64,000 nucleotides of DNA from Streptomyces atratus (GCF_900119365.1 NZ_FPJO01000015.1:1-64000), one strand, 5' to 3'. Shown: positions 1 to 9,414, counted from the first letter of the stretch. Numbers and translations are program-made. Notes: generated from the letters alone by a model not told the origin.

Positions 1-1033
1 CCTCGCCCTTCACGAAGATCTGCCCCTTGCCGTTGCCGGACGCCACACCCAGGTCCGCCTCACGGGCCTCGCCCGGACCATTGACGACACAGCCCATCAC
101 GGCCACCCGCAGCGGAACCTCCATGCCCTCAAGACCCGCCGACACCTGGTCCGCCAGCTTGTACACATCCACCTGCGCCCGCCCGCACGACGGACACGAC
201 ACGATCTCCAGCCGCCGCTGACGCAGATTCAGCGACTCCAGGATCTGGATCCCGACCTTGACCTCCTCGGCCGGCGGCGCCGACAACGACACCCGGATCG
301 TGTCCCCGATCCCCTCCGACAGCAACGCACCGAACGCCACCGCCGACTTGATCGTCCCCTGGAACGCCGGACCCGCCTCCGTCACCCCCAGATGCAACGG
401 ATAGTCACAACGAGCCGCCAGCTGACGGTACGCATTCACCATCACCACCGGATCGTTGTGCTTCACCGAGATCTTGATGTCCCGGAAACCGTGCTCCTCG
501 AAGAGCGACGCCTCCCACAACGCCGACTCCACCAACGCCTCGGGCGTCGCCTTCCCGTACTTCGCCAGCAAACGCGCATCCAGCGAACCCGCGTTCACAC
601 CGATCCGGATCGGCGTACCCGCGTCGTTCGCCGCCCGCGCGATCTCCTTCACCTTGTCGTCGAACTGCTTGATGTTCCCCGGATTCACCCGCACCGCCGC
701 ACAGCCCGCATCGATCGCCGCGAACACATACTTCGGCTGGAAATGAATATCCGCGATCACCGGGATCTGCGACTTCCTCGCGATCACCGCCAACGCGTCC
801 GCATCGTCCTGCGTCGGACACGCCACCCGCACGATCTGACAGCCCGACGCCGTCAGCTCCGCGATCTGCTGCAACGTCGCACCCACGTCCGACGTACGCG
901 TCGTCGTCATCGACTGCACCGACACCGGCGCATCCCCGCCCACCGCAACCGACCCGACCTGGATCTTGCGGCTGACCCTCCGGTCGGCGAGCTTGGTCGG
1001 AACGGACGGAATTCCGAGAGAAATCGCAGTCAT
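1..1033 (-). CDS. ispG: IspG, 4-hydroxy-3-methylbut-2-enyl diphosphate synthase (3' end outside window)
   Basis: Iron-sulfur enzyme of the MEP isoprenoid pathway. It converts the cyclic diphosphate MEcPP to HMBPP in the cytoplasm. The frame opens with MTAISLGIPSVPTKLADRR at the ATG ending at 1033 and stays open to the window edge, so about 344 codons are visible and only the extreme C-terminus is missing. Cys280 and Cys283 (CPSC), Cys315 (GCVVNGPGE) and Glu322 sit where the family binds its [4Fe-4S] cluster. The N-terminal TIM-barrel core is intact (SVQSMTTT, RVNPGN). It lies downstream of the site-2 protease and dxr on the same strand. A strong hairpin at 1152-1184 separates it from them, so it probably has its own promoter in the 180-bp gap. 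Identity is secure. Confidence 0.97.
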   Translation of the reverse strand, partial: MTAISLGIPSVPTKLADRRVSRKIQVGSVAVGGDAPVSVQSMTTTRTSDVGATLQQIAELTASGCQIVRVACPTQDDADALAVIARKSQIPVIADIHFQPKYVFAAIDAGCAAVRVNPGNIKQFDDKVKEIARAANDAGTPIRIGVNAGSLDARLLAKYGKATPEALVESALWEASLFEEHGFRDIKISVKHNDPVVMVNAYRQLAARCDYPLHLGVTEAGPAFQGTIKSAVAFGALLSEGIGDTIRVSLSAPPAEEVKVGIQILESLNLRQRRLEIVSCPSCGRAQVDVYKLADQVSAGLEGMEVPLRVAVMGCVVNGPGEAREADLGVASGNGKGQIFVKGE

Positions 1034-1151
1034 GCGCTGAGCATCCCCAAGGTGTGGATCAAGGTCCCGAGATCGGCGGGCTCCGGCCTTCGAGGTTACG
1101 GCACCGGCGGCGGCCCCGAGCACACCGCATCCGGGAGCGCCACAGAAATGC

Positions 1152-1184
1152 GACGGCCCGGCACACACTGTGTGCCGGGCCGTC
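1152..1184 (-). terminator. Strong hairpin between the M50 protease gene and ispG
   Basis: A perfect 15-bp inverted repeat (arms 1152-1166 and 1170-1184, 3-nt loop) starts 28 nt after the protease stop codon. There is no long T tract, which is normal for Streptomyces terminators. It should end the dxr-protease transcript. Confidence 0.75.
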
Positions 1185-1211
1185 ACTCGTGGTGCACGGG
1201 TGGCCGTCGGG

Positions 1212-2522
1212 TCAGGAGATCTTGACCGGATTCACGATGTCGGCGACCAGCACCAGCAGCGTGAAGCAGATGAAGACACCGGCGACGACATAGGCGACCG
1301 GCATCAGCTTGGCCACGTCGAAGGGGCCCGGGTCGGGGCGCCGGAAGACCCGTGCCAGATTGCGGCGCAGCGCCTCCCAGAGCGCTCCGGCGATGTGCCC
1401 GCCGTCGAGCGGCAGCAGCGGGAGCATGTTGAAGAGGAACAGCGACAGGTTGAAGCCGGCCAGCAGGAACAGCATCATCGCGATCTGGTTCGTCGCCGGG
1501 ACATCGAGTGTCATCACCTCGCCGCCGATCCTGGCCGCGCCGACCACGCCGACCGGGGAGTCGGCCGCCCGCTCGCCGTCGCCGAAGGCGGCGTCCCACA
1601 GGCCCGGGATCTTGGACGGGAGGGCGATGATCGAGTCGACTCCGTTCTCGATCATGTCTCCCATGCGGACGACCGAGTCACCGAAGGAGAGCGGGACGAT
1701 CTCGGTCTGGGCGGCGAAGCCGAGGTAGCCGGCCTTCACGAAATCGCCAGGGACCACCTCACCCTTGGAGTCCTTCTTCGCCACCAGGTTCTTCTGGAGC
1801 ACGGCGTGGAGGGTCTTCTCCTGGCCGTCGCGCCGGACCGTGATGGTGGCGGGTCCGATGGTGTCGCGGATCTTGTCGGAGAGCGTGGCCCAGTCGTCGA
1901 CCTTCTGGCCGTCGAAGGCCACGATCCGGTCGCCCTTCTTGAGCCCCGCCTCCTTGGCGGGCGAGACCGGGTCGGACTTCTTGCAGGTGTCGCGGTTCTC
2001 GCTCTGCTCGATCACGCACTTCTGGACGCCCGCCACCTCGGTGGTCTGGGTCTGGAAGCCGAAGGTCATCGCCACACCAAGGAAGATCGCGACGGCGAGG
2101 ACCAGGTTCATGAACGGTCCGGCGAACATCACGATGACGCGCTTCCAGGGCTTGCGCGTGTAGAAGAGGCGCTTCTCGTCACCTGGTTCGAGCTCTTCGA
2201 AGGCGGCGGACCTGGCGTCCTCGATCATGCCGCGCCACGGGGAGGTGGACCGCGCCTCCAGGCGTCCGTCCTCTCCCGGCGGGAACATGCCGATCATGCG
2301 GATGTAGCCGCCGGCCGGGATGGCCTTGATCCCGTACTCGGTGTCGCCCTTCTTCCGCGACCAGACCGTCGGCCCGAATCCGACCATGTACTGGGGGACG
2401 CGGATGCCGAAGAGCTTGGCCGTCGACAGGTGCCCGAGCTCGTGCCAGGCGATCGAGAACAGCAGACCGATGGCGAAGACGACGATGCCCAGAATCGTCA
2501 ACAGGACCGTCGTAATACTCAT
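1212..2522 (-). CDS. Site-2 type zinc metalloprotease (M50 family, RseP/Rip1-like)
   Basis: Membrane-embedded protease that cuts substrates within the membrane; the family acts on anti-sigma factors and other membrane proteins. The protein has 436 residues. An N-terminal membrane helix carries the zinc motif HELGH (His27, Glu28, His31). A second membrane helix follows near residues 130-150, then a PDZ-like region (about 165-260, GLKKGDRIVAFDG). The C-terminal helix carries LPLDGGH, whose Asp is the third zinc ligand. The gene overlaps the end of dxr by 4 nt (ATGA), so the two are translationally coupled. This pairing is standard in actinobacteria. The substrate cannot be told from sequence. 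S. coelicolor has the same gene between dxr and ispG (from memory). Confidence 0.92.
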   Translation of the reverse strand: MSITTVLLTILGIVVFAIGLLFSIAWHELGHLSTAKLFGIRVPQYMVGFGPTVWSRKKGDTEYGIKAIPAGGYIRMIGMFPPGEDGRLEARSTSPWRGMIEDARSAAFEELEPGDEKRLFYTRKPWKRVIVMFAGPFMNLVLAVAIFLGVAMTFGFQTQTTEVAGVQKCVIEQSENRDTCKKSDPVSPAKEAGLKKGDRIVAFDGQKVDDWATLSDKIRDTIGPATITVRRDGQEKTLHAVLQKNLVAKKDSKGEVVPGDFVKAGYLGFAAQTEIVPLSFGDSVVRMGDMIENGVDSIIALPSKIPGLWDAAFGDGERAADSPVGVVGAARIGGEVMTLDVPATNQIAMMLFLLAGFNLSLFLFNMLPLLPLDGGHIAGALWEALRRNLARVFRRPDPGPFDVAKLMPVAYVVAGVFICFTLLVLVADIVNPVKIS

Positions 2523-3781
2523 GCGCGCGCCTCCGCTGTCGCTTTCGCCGAGAGTTCACGGGCCCGGGCGCGTGCCCAGGTCTCCGCTTCCAGGACGTCT
2601 GCGACCGTGAGCGAAGTTCCCGTGGCGGGGGTGCCGTGTTCGGTCACCACCGCGGTGACCGTATCCATGATTCCGTTGAACGGCAGCCGTCCGGCGAGGA
2701 ATGCGTCGACGCATTCCTCGTTGGCGGCGTTGAAGACGGCCGGTGCGGTGGCGCCGAGCGTGCCGACGTGCCTGGCCAGTCCGACGGACGGGAAGGCCTC
2801 GTTGTCGAGGGGGAAGAACTCCCAGCTGGACGCCTTCGACCAGTCGAAGGCGGGTGCGGCGTCCGGGATGCGGGCGGGCCAGCCGAGGCCGATGGCGATC
2901 GGGCCCCTCATGTCCGGGGGCGTGGCCTGGGCGAGGGTGGAGCCGTCGGTGAACTCCACCATGGAGTGAACGTACGACTGGGGGTGGACCACGACCTCGA
3001 TCCGGTCGAACGGGATGTCGTAGAGGAGATGCGCCTCGATGACCTCCAGTCCCTTGTTGACCAGGGTGGCGGAGTTGATCGTGATGACCGGCCCCATGGC
3101 CCAGGTCGGGTGGGCGAGGGCCTGCTCGCGTGTGACATCCGCCAGCTCGCTCTTCGTCCGTCCCCGGAAGGGGCCGCCGGAGGCGGTGACGACGAGCTTG
3201 CGTACGTCGGCGCGGGTGCCGGCGCCCAGCGCCTGGAAGAGCGCGGCGTGTTCGGAGTCGACCGGAATGATCTGGCCGGGCTTCGCCAGCGCCTTGACCA
3301 GCGGTCCGCCGACGATCAGCGACTCCTTGTTGGCGAGGGCGAGCGTGCGGCCCGCCTCCAGCGCGGCGAGCGTGGGGGCGAGTCCGATCGAGCCGGTGAT
3401 TCCGTTGAGCACGGTGTGGCAGTCGCTCGCCGCCAGTTGTGCGGCGGCGTCGGGCCCTGCCAGGATCTCGGGGAGCGGCTCCCCCGCCCCGTACTGCTCG
3501 CGCAGCGCCTCGCGCAGGGCCGGTACGGCGTCCGGTGCGGCGACGGCCACGGTGCGCACCCGCAGCCGGCGCGCCTGCTCGGCGAGGAGGCCGACCCGTC
3601 CGCCGGCGGCGGAGAGCGCGGTGACGCGGAAGCGGTCGGGGTTGCGCAGCACCAGGTCGATGGCCTGGGTGCCGATGGATCCGGTGGAGCCGAGGATGAC
3701 GAGATCCCGGCGGCCTTCCGCTGCATCGAAGACGAGGTGCGGGTCGGCGAGGGGGGCAGGGCTGTCGCTCATGCCCCCCAT
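2519..3781 (-). CDS. dxr: 1-deoxy-D-xylulose 5-phosphate reductoisomerase
   Basis: Second enzyme of the MEP pathway. It rearranges and reduces DXP to MEP using NADPH and a divalent metal. The protein has 420 residues; the family is usually 390-420. The NADPH-binding motif GSTGSIGTQ lies near residues 31-39. ANKESLIVGG, the metal-binding DSEH and the flexible-loop region SGGPFR follow in the usual order. The start at 3781 is chosen because CAGGAG lies about 10 nt upstream; an in-frame ATG three codons later has no usable spacing. It is the first gene of a pair with the M50 protease. With ispG nearby, two of the pathway's enzymes lie together, while dxs and the other genes are not in the window. 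Confidence 0.97.
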   Translation of the reverse strand: MGGMSDSPAPLADPHLVFDAAEGRRDLVILGSTGSIGTQAIDLVLRNPDRFRVTALSAAGGRVGLLAEQARRLRVRTVAVAAPDAVPALREALREQYGAGEPLPEILAGPDAAAQLAASDCHTVLNGITGSIGLAPTLAALEAGRTLALANKESLIVGGPLVKALAKPGQIIPVDSEHAALFQALGAGTRADVRKLVVTASGGPFRGRTKSELADVTREQALAHPTWAMGPVITINSATLVNKGLEVIEAHLLYDIPFDRIEVVVHPQSYVHSMVEFTDGSTLAQATPPDMRGPIAIGLGWPARIPDAAPAFDWSKASSWEFFPLDNEAFPSVGLARHVGTLGATAPAVFNAANEECVDAFLAGRLPFNGIMDTVTAVVTEHGTPATGTSLTVADVLEAETWARARARELSAKATAEARA

Positions 3782-3883
3782 TGTTGCCGCATCTCCTGTG
3801 GGCGTGGACAGTGCGTCCCGTACGCCGGAGCGGACGGGACGCTCGGGCCGGTGGCGGCGCGGGTCCGGTGCCGTACCGCGCGC

Positions 3884-3928
3884 GGCCGGGCGGGGCGCGT
3901 CCGGTGAGTGGACGCACCCCGCCCGGCC
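3884..3928 (-). terminator. Terminator hairpin after the acyl-CoA dehydrogenase gene
   Basis: Nearly perfect 19-bp inverted repeat (arms 3884-3902 and 3910-3928, 7-nt loop), beginning 6 nt after the acyl-CoA dehydrogenase stop. It insulates dxr from that gene. Confidence 0.8.
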
Positions 3929-3934
3929 GGTGGT

Positions 3935-5881
3935 TCAGCGCACGGTCCGGCGGACGTTCTCCCGGGCGGACGGCCCCGGGGTCGCGTCGGCGATCCACGG
4001 CCCTTCGCCGCTCGGGTCGATGACGCCCTCCTCCAGCCAGGTGTACGCACCGGACAGGACGCCGTCGACCAGGCGCCGGTCCAGGTCGTCGGTGTTGGAC
4101 CACAGGCGGGTGAAGAGCTCCTCGACCCGGACGCGGGACTGGTGGCAGAACACGTCGGCGAGCCGGTAGGCCTCGCGTCCGTGGTCGCCGGAGGAGCGCA
4201 GCAGTTCGGCGCGTACGCAGGCGGCGCTCATCGCGAAGAGTTCCGCGCCGATGTCGACGATCCGTCCGAGGAAGCCCTGCTTGGTCTCCATCCGGCCCTG
4301 CCAGCGCGACATGGCGTAGAAGGTGGAGCGTGCGAGCTTGCGGGAGGCGCGCTCGACGTAACGCAGATGGGCGGACAGGTCGGGGTGGCCGGACGGGTTG
4401 AACTCCCCGTACGTAAGCGGGAGTTGTCCCGGTCCCGCGACGAGCCTGGGCAGCCAGCGGGCGTAGAAGCCGGCGGCGTTCGCGCCCGCCTTCGCCTTGG
4501 CGGAGAGGGGTTTGTCGGGGTCGATGATGTCCCCGGCGACCTTCAGATGGGCGTCGACGGCCTCGCGGGCGATCAGCAGATGCATGATCTCGGTCGAGCC
4601 CTCGAAGATCCGGTTGATCCGCAGGTCGCGCAGGAGCTGTTCGGCGGGGACGGCCCGCTCGCCGCGGGCGGCGAGCGACTCGGCGGTCTCGAAGCCGCGT
4701 CCGCCCCGGATCTGGACGAGTTCGTCGGCCATCAGGCAGCCCATCTCGGAGCCGTACAGTTTGGCGAGGGCGGCCTCGATGCGGATGTCGTTGCGGTTCT
4801 CGTCCGCCATCTGCGAGGAGAGGTCGACCACCGCTTCGAGTGCGAAGGTGGTCGCGGCGATGAAGGAGATCTTGGCGCCGACGGCCTCGTGCCGGGCGAC
4901 CGGCCTGCCCCACTGTTCACGTACCGCGGACCATTCTCGTGCGATCTTCAGGCACCACTTCCCGGCGCCGACGCACATGGCGGGCAGCGAGAGCCGTCCG
5001 GTGTTGAGTGTGGTGAGGGCGATCTTGAGCCCGGCGCCCTCGGGGCCGATGCGGTTCGCGGCCGGGACCCGGACCCGGTGGAAGCGGGTGACGCCGTTCT
5101 CCAGGCCGCGCAGGCCCATGAAGGCGTTGCGGTTCTCGACGGTGATGCCCGGGGAGTCCGCCTCGACGACGAAGGCGGTGATACCGCCCTTGTGGCCTTC
5201 CGACTTCGGTACCCGGGCCATCACGACGAGCAGATCGGCGACGACGCCGTTGGTCGTCCAGAGCTTCACCCCGTCGAGGACGTAGTCGGGCCCGTCCGGG
5301 ACGGCCGAGGTGGCGAGCCGGGCCGGGTCGGAGCCGACGTCCGGTTCGGTGAGGAGGAACGCCGAGATGTCGGTACGGGCCAGCCGGGGCAGGAAGGTTT
5401 CCTTCTGCTCCTGACTGCCGAAGAGCTTCAGCGGCTGCGGCACGCCGATGGACTGGTGGGCGGAGAGCAGCGCGCCGATGGCCGGGCTCACGGAGCCGAC
5501 CAGGGCGAGGGCCTTGTTGTAGTAGACCTGGGTCAGGCCGAGGCCGCCGTACTTGGGGTCGATCTTCATCCCGAGCGCGCCGAGCTCCTTGAGACCGCTG
5601 ATCACCTCGTCGGGGATTCTCGCCTCACGCTCGATCAGGGCGCCGTCGATCCTCGTCTCGCAGAACCGGCGCAGCCGGGCGAGGAAGGCCTCGCCGCGCC
5701 GGACGTCGTCCGCGGGCGGCAGCGGATGCGGATGGATCAGGTCGAGCCGGAAGCGCCCGAGGAAGAGTTCCTTGGCGAAGCTCGGCTTGTGCCAGTCCTG
5801 TTCGCGTGCGGCCTCGGCCACTTGGCGCGCTTCACGCTCGGTGACCCTGGGCGTGTTCTTCGGTGCGGATGGTGCGGACAT
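3935..5881 (-). CDS. Acyl-CoA dehydrogenase family protein
   Basis: Probable FAD-dependent acyl-CoA dehydrogenase that introduces the alpha-beta double bond in fatty acyl-CoA breakdown. The protein has 648 residues from the ATG at 5881; this start has GAGGTGAG upstream, and a longer in-frame extension to 5953 lacks support. It shows an N-terminal helical domain, then TEPDVGSDPARL and the middle beta-domain (LWTTNG), then the C-terminal helical domain with GGRGFETAESLA and NRIFEGSTEIMHLLIA, a well-known family signature. An extra C-terminal region of roughly 170 residues makes it longer than short-chain enzymes and resembles very-long-chain types. No partner electron-transfer or hydratase genes are adjacent, so the substrate is unknown. 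It is monocistronic, with a hairpin downstream. Confidence 0.9.
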   Translation of the reverse strand: MSAPSAPKNTPRVTEREARQVAEAAREQDWHKPSFAKELFLGRFRLDLIHPHPLPPADDVRRGEAFLARLRRFCETRIDGALIEREARIPDEVISGLKELGALGMKIDPKYGGLGLTQVYYNKALALVGSVSPAIGALLSAHQSIGVPQPLKLFGSQEQKETFLPRLARTDISAFLLTEPDVGSDPARLATSAVPDGPDYVLDGVKLWTTNGVVADLLVVMARVPKSEGHKGGITAFVVEADSPGITVENRNAFMGLRGLENGVTRFHRVRVPAANRIGPEGAGLKIALTTLNTGRLSLPAMCVGAGKWCLKIAREWSAVREQWGRPVARHEAVGAKISFIAATTFALEAVVDLSSQMADENRNDIRIEAALAKLYGSEMGCLMADELVQIRGGRGFETAESLAARGERAVPAEQLLRDLRINRIFEGSTEIMHLLIAREAVDAHLKVAGDIIDPDKPLSAKAKAGANAAGFYARWLPRLVAGPGQLPLTYGEFNPSGHPDLSAHLRYVERASRKLARSTFYAMSRWQGRMETKQGFLGRIVDIGAELFAMSAACVRAELLRSSGDHGREAYRLADVFCHQSRVRVEELFTRLWSNTDDLDRRLVDGVLSGAYTWLEEGVIDPSGEGPWIADATPGPSARENVRRTVR

Positions 5882-6073
5882 GAGGAGCTCACCTCGCCGC
5901 GTGTGAGTGGGTGGACGCGGCCGGTCCGCGTGGGGAGCGCCCACCGGTACCAACCGGCTCTACTCGTCCGTATGTACCCGAATCCCGACACGCCCACCAT
6001 CCCCCGGACGCCGATCGGGTCGCGAGCCACTCCACTGACCCGCCTGCGGTGGCGGACTCGGCGGGAACGCGGA

Positions 6074-6110
6074 GACGGCCGGAGCCCCCGCACAGTGGGC
6101 TCCGGCCGTC
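6074..6110 (-). terminator. Terminator hairpin after the aldehyde dehydrogenase gene
   Basis: 14-bp perfect stem (arms 6074-6087 and 6097-6110) about 77 nt downstream of the aldehyde dehydrogenase stop at 6187. Confidence 0.75.
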
Positions 6111-6186
6111 TCGCTGTCACCTGCTGTCGTGCTGTCCAGGCGGAACACAGGCGACGTCGATGGATCGGTTCGATCCTGTTCGCGGA

Positions 6187-7632
6187 CTACAGGGCGAGGC
6201 CGGTGAGGACCAGCACGCGCTCGTAGGTGTAGTCGTCCATGGCGTAGCGGACTCCCTCGCGGCCGACACCGGACTGCTTGGCGCCGCCGTACGGCATCTG
6301 GTCCGCGCGGTAGGAGGGGACGTCGCCGATGATCACGCCGCCGACCTCGAGTGCGCGGTGGGCGCGGAAGGCCGTCTGCAGGTCGTGCGTGAACACGCCT
6401 GCCTGCAGGCCGTACTTGGAGGAGTTGACGGCCGCGAACGCCTCGGCCTCGCCGTCCACCTTCTGCACGGACAGCACCGGTCCGAAGACCTCCTCGCAGG
6501 AGAGGGTGACGTTGTCCGGGAGCTCCGCGAGCACGGTCGGGGCGTAGGTGGCACCGTCCCGCTTGCCGCCGGTGAGCAGCTGGGCGCCGGCCTGCACGGC
6601 CTCGTCGACCCAGGACTCGACGCGCTTGGCGGCGTCCTCGTTGACCAGCGGGCCGACGTCGGTGGTGGCGTCCGACGGGTCGCCGGTGACCTGGGCCTCG
6701 ACGGCGGCGACGATCTTCGGGACGAGCCGGTCGTAGACCGAGGCGTCCGCGATGACGCGCTGCACGGAGATGCAGGACTGGCCGCCCTGGTAGTTGGAGA
6801 AGGTCGCGATACGGGTCGCGGCCCAGTCCAGGTCCTTCTCGGAGGCGTAGTCGCCGAGGACGACCGCGGCACCGTTGCCGCCGAGCTCCAGGGTGCAGTG
6901 CTTGCGCGGCACCGACTCCATGATCGAGTAGCCGACGGGGCCGGAACCGGTGAAGGAGATCACGGGCAGGCGCTCGTCCTGGACCAGGGCGGGCATCCGG
7001 TCGTTGGGGACCGTCAGCACGGACCAGGAACCGGCCGGCAGGTCGGTCTCGGCCAGCAGCTCGCCCAGGATCAGCGAGGAGATCGGGGTGGCCGGGGCGG
7101 GCTTCAGGATGATCGGGGCACCGACGGCGATCGCCGGGGCCACCTTGTGGGCGCTCAGGTTCAGCGGGAAGTTGAACGGGGCGATGCCGAGGACCGCGCC
7201 GCGCGGGAAGCGGCGGGTCAGGCCGAGACGGCCGGTGCCGCCGGCGTCGGTGTCCAGGCGCTGGGCGTCGCCGCCGTTGAAGCGGCGGGCCTCCTCCGCG
7301 GCGAACCGGAACACCGAGACGGCGCGGCCGACCTCGCCGCGGGCCCACTTGATGGGCTTGCCGTTCTCGGCCGAGATCAGCTGGGCGATCTCCTCGGTGC
7401 GCTCCACCAGACGCCGTACGACGTGGTCGAGTGCGGCGGCCCGGACGTGCGCCGGAGTCGCGGCGAACTCCTCACGCACGGCGTGCGCGGCCGCGACGGC
7501 CTCCTCGATCTGGGCGTCGGTCGGCACGCTGACGGTGCCGACGAGACGGCCGTCCCAGGGGTTGGTGACGTCGAAGCTGTCCTCGCCGGTGGCCTGGCGG
7601 CCGGCGAGCCAGAAGGCGTGGGTGGAAGTCAT
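6187..7632 (-). CDS. NAD(P)-dependent aldehyde dehydrogenase (possible succinic semialdehyde dehydrogenase)
   Basis: Oxidises an aldehyde to the acid. The protein has 481 residues, typical of the superfamily. FNFPLNL and LKPAPATP line the cofactor site, FTGSGPVGYSIM is the Rossmann turn, the general-base Glu is in LELGGNGAA, and the catalytic Cys is in GGQSCISVQR. EEVFGPVLSV and the C-terminal GVGREG region complete the fold. The gene follows a PucR-type regulator on the same strand with a 150-nt gap and is about 4.5 kb from gabT. That makes succinic semialdehyde, the GabT product, a plausible substrate, but this is inference: the sequence also resembles broad-specificity and glyceraldehyde-3-phosphate-type members. 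The leader contains a hairpin (7654-7678). Confidence 0.9.
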   Translation of the reverse strand: MTSTHAFWLAGRQATGEDSFDVTNPWDGRLVGTVSVPTDAQIEEAVAAAHAVREEFAATPAHVRAAALDHVVRRLVERTEEIAQLISAENGKPIKWARGEVGRAVSVFRFAAEEARRFNGGDAQRLDTDAGGTGRLGLTRRFPRGAVLGIAPFNFPLNLSAHKVAPAIAVGAPIILKPAPATPISSLILGELLAETDLPAGSWSVLTVPNDRMPALVQDERLPVISFTGSGPVGYSIMESVPRKHCTLELGGNGAAVVLGDYASEKDLDWAATRIATFSNYQGGQSCISVQRVIADASVYDRLVPKIVAAVEAQVTGDPSDATTDVGPLVNEDAAKRVESWVDEAVQAGAQLLTGGKRDGATYAPTVLAELPDNVTLSCEEVFGPVLSVQKVDGEAEAFAAVNSSKYGLQAGVFTHDLQTAFRAHRALEVGGVIIGDVPSYRADQMPYGGAKQSGVGREGVRYAMDDYTYERVLVLTGLAL

Positions 7633-7653
7633 GGAGGTTCCGGCCCTTCGGAG

Positions 7654-7678
7654 CGGTGGGGGTGTCTTGCCCCCACCG
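7654..7678 (-). promoter_or_regulatory. Hairpin in the leader of the aldehyde dehydrogenase gene
   Basis: A perfect 9-bp stem (7654-7662 with 7670-7678, 7-nt loop) lies 22-46 nt before the aldehyde dehydrogenase start and about 105 nt after the regulator stop. It could terminate the regulator transcript or act in the leader; sequence alone does not decide. Confidence 0.5.
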
Positions 7679-7783
7679 TAGGGCCGCGAGGCCGTCCTGG
7701 CGTTTGTCCGGGGTGGAGCAGTGCGCGCCGGGGACGCGCCGCTTTGTCGGATGCGGACGGAACACCCGGCTCCGGCCGGGTGG

Positions 7784-9361
7784 CTACGCCTCCGGCACCG
7801 GCGGGGTGCTCGTCGCCTTCAGCGCCAGCCACAGCTCCATCCGGACGTCCGGATCGTCCAGCGAGCGGCCCAGGATCTCCTCCACCCGGCGCATCCGGTA
7901 GCGCAGGGTGTGGCGGTGCACGCCCAGGTCCGCCGCGGCGGCGTCCCACTGGCCGTGGTGGGCGAGCCAGGCCCGCAGCGAGGCCACCAGGTCGCCGCGG
8001 CCCTTGGCGTCGTGCTCGCGCAGGGCGCGGAGCATCCCGTCGGCGAAGGCCCGTACCGCGTCGTCCGCGAGCAGCGGGAGCACCGAACCGGCCGCCAGCT
8101 CCTCGTGCTCGACCAGCGCCCTGCCCCGGCGGCGGGCCACCGAAAGGGCCTGTTCGGCCTGCTTGTACGCGGCGGAGACGGCGATCGGGCCCGCCGGTGC
8201 GGAGAGGCCCACGACCACCTGGCCCTCCTCCGCCTTCGCCCCTTCGGCGGGCGTCCGTGCCTCCTGGGCCTCCGCGTACGCCGTGCAGGCCGCGACCGCC
8301 GCTCCGCCGTCCGCGGCGAGGACGACGAGCCGGTCGCCCTCGGGGACGGTCAGCAGGGTCTCGCCGGTCCGCAGGGCCGCCGCCTCCATCGCCTCGCCGA
8401 GCGGCGCGGCGGTGGCGGGGTCGGACGCCTCCGCGATGAGCAGCCGGAACGGGGCGTCGAGCAGCCCTCCGTACAGGTCGCCGGCGACGGCCCTGGCGTG
8501 GTCCGGCTGGCCGGCGAGCAGCATGCGCAGCACCGCCGCGCCGAGGCGCTGCTCGGCGCCCTGGAGGGACCGGGAGCGTGCGGTGGTCAGGGTGAGCAGG
8601 GCGACGGCGGAGTGCACGGCGTACCGCTCGGCGGTGCCGAGTGCCGCGCCGGTGCCGACGGCCAGCGCTCCCCTGACTTGGCGGCCGGTGCCCAGGGACT
8701 GGAGCTCGACCCGGTCGTCGGTGTCGCCGACCACGATGCTGGCCGGGGCCTGGCGGTCCCGCAGCCGTTCCACGTCGGGGGTGAGGCGGGCTGCGCGGCG
8801 GGCGGCCCATTCGGGGGCCGCGGCGACGACCTGGCCGGCCGCGTCGTACAGCGCGGCCCAGCCGTCGAGGTGGACGGCGAGGCGGGTGAGGAGTTCGCCG
8901 GGGCCGTCGCCCGAGAGCGCGGCCCTGGTCAGTTCCCGCTGGACCTCGAACCCGGCCGTCACGGCCCGGTACTGGTCCCCGGCGATCGCGGAGGACACCG
9001 CCTTGGCGATGGCGATGAACGGGGTGCGGCGCGGTACTTCGAGGAGCGGCAGCCCCGCTTCCTCGGCCGCGTCGACCAGCGCCTTCGGCACCTCGTCGTA
9101 GTTGACGCCGACGGCGAAGCCCAGGCCGACGACTCCGGCCCCGGCCAGCCGCCGCACATACCGCCGCATCGCCTCGGGGTTCTCGGCGTCGAGGTTGGTG
9201 GCGGTGACGAGCAGGAACTCGCCGCCCTCCATGTACGGCACGGGGTCGGTCAGCTCGCTGGCGTGCGCCCAGCGCACGGGCGCGTCGAGCCGGTCCGCCC
9301 CCGCGCGCACGGTGAGTTTGAGCGCCGAACGCTGGACGAGCGAGGCGAGAGTGAGGGGCAT
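7784..9361 (-). CDS. PucR-family transcriptional regulator
   Basis: DNA-binding regulator with the PucR architecture: an N-terminal purine-catabolism-type sensory domain (about residues 1-125, LTDPVPYMEGGEFLLVTA), a middle GGDEF-like region, and a C-terminal helix-turn-helix (DLGVHRHTLRYRMRRVEEI) that is the hallmark of the family. The protein has 525 residues from the ATG at 9361. An upstream in-frame extension to 9475 would run through a repeated motif that looks like an operator, so the shorter start is preferred. It lies just upstream of the aldehyde dehydrogenase on the same strand and probably controls it; PucR relatives near aldehyde dehydrogenase and gabT genes often respond to GABA or related metabolites. 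That ligand is inference. Confidence 0.88.
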   Translation of the reverse strand: MPLTLASLVQRSALKLTVRAGADRLDAPVRWAHASELTDPVPYMEGGEFLLVTATNLDAENPEAMRRYVRRLAGAGVVGLGFAVGVNYDEVPKALVDAAEEAGLPLLEVPRRTPFIAIAKAVSSAIAGDQYRAVTAGFEVQRELTRAALSGDGPGELLTRLAVHLDGWAALYDAAGQVVAAAPEWAARRAARLTPDVERLRDRQAPASIVVGDTDDRVELQSLGTGRQVRGALAVGTGAALGTAERYAVHSAVALLTLTTARSRSLQGAEQRLGAAVLRMLLAGQPDHARAVAGDLYGGLLDAPFRLLIAEASDPATAAPLGEAMEAAALRTGETLLTVPEGDRLVVLAADGGAAVAACTAYAEAQEARTPAEGAKAEEGQVVVGLSAPAGPIAVSAAYKQAEQALSVARRRGRALVEHEELAAGSVLPLLADDAVRAFADGMLRALREHDAKGRGDLVASLRAWLAHHGQWDAAAADLGVHRHTLRYRMRRVEEILGRSLDDPDVRMELWLALKATSTPPVPEA

Positions 9362-9414
9362 GGGGACCGCGGGACCTCGGGGAGTCGGTTTTCGCCGTCC
9401 CGTATGAACGACTG

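Noticed and set aside
1170..2969. Very long plus-strand open frame opposite the M50 protease and dxr genes
   Set aside because: It is antisense to two certain genes and encodes low-complexity Arg/Asp/Glu/Gly sequence. High GC removes stops from mirror frames in Streptomyces.
5911..8439. 842-codon plus-strand frame across the aldehyde dehydrogenase and PucR genes
   Set aside because: Shadow of two well-supported genes; Gly/Arg/Pro-rich with no motif.
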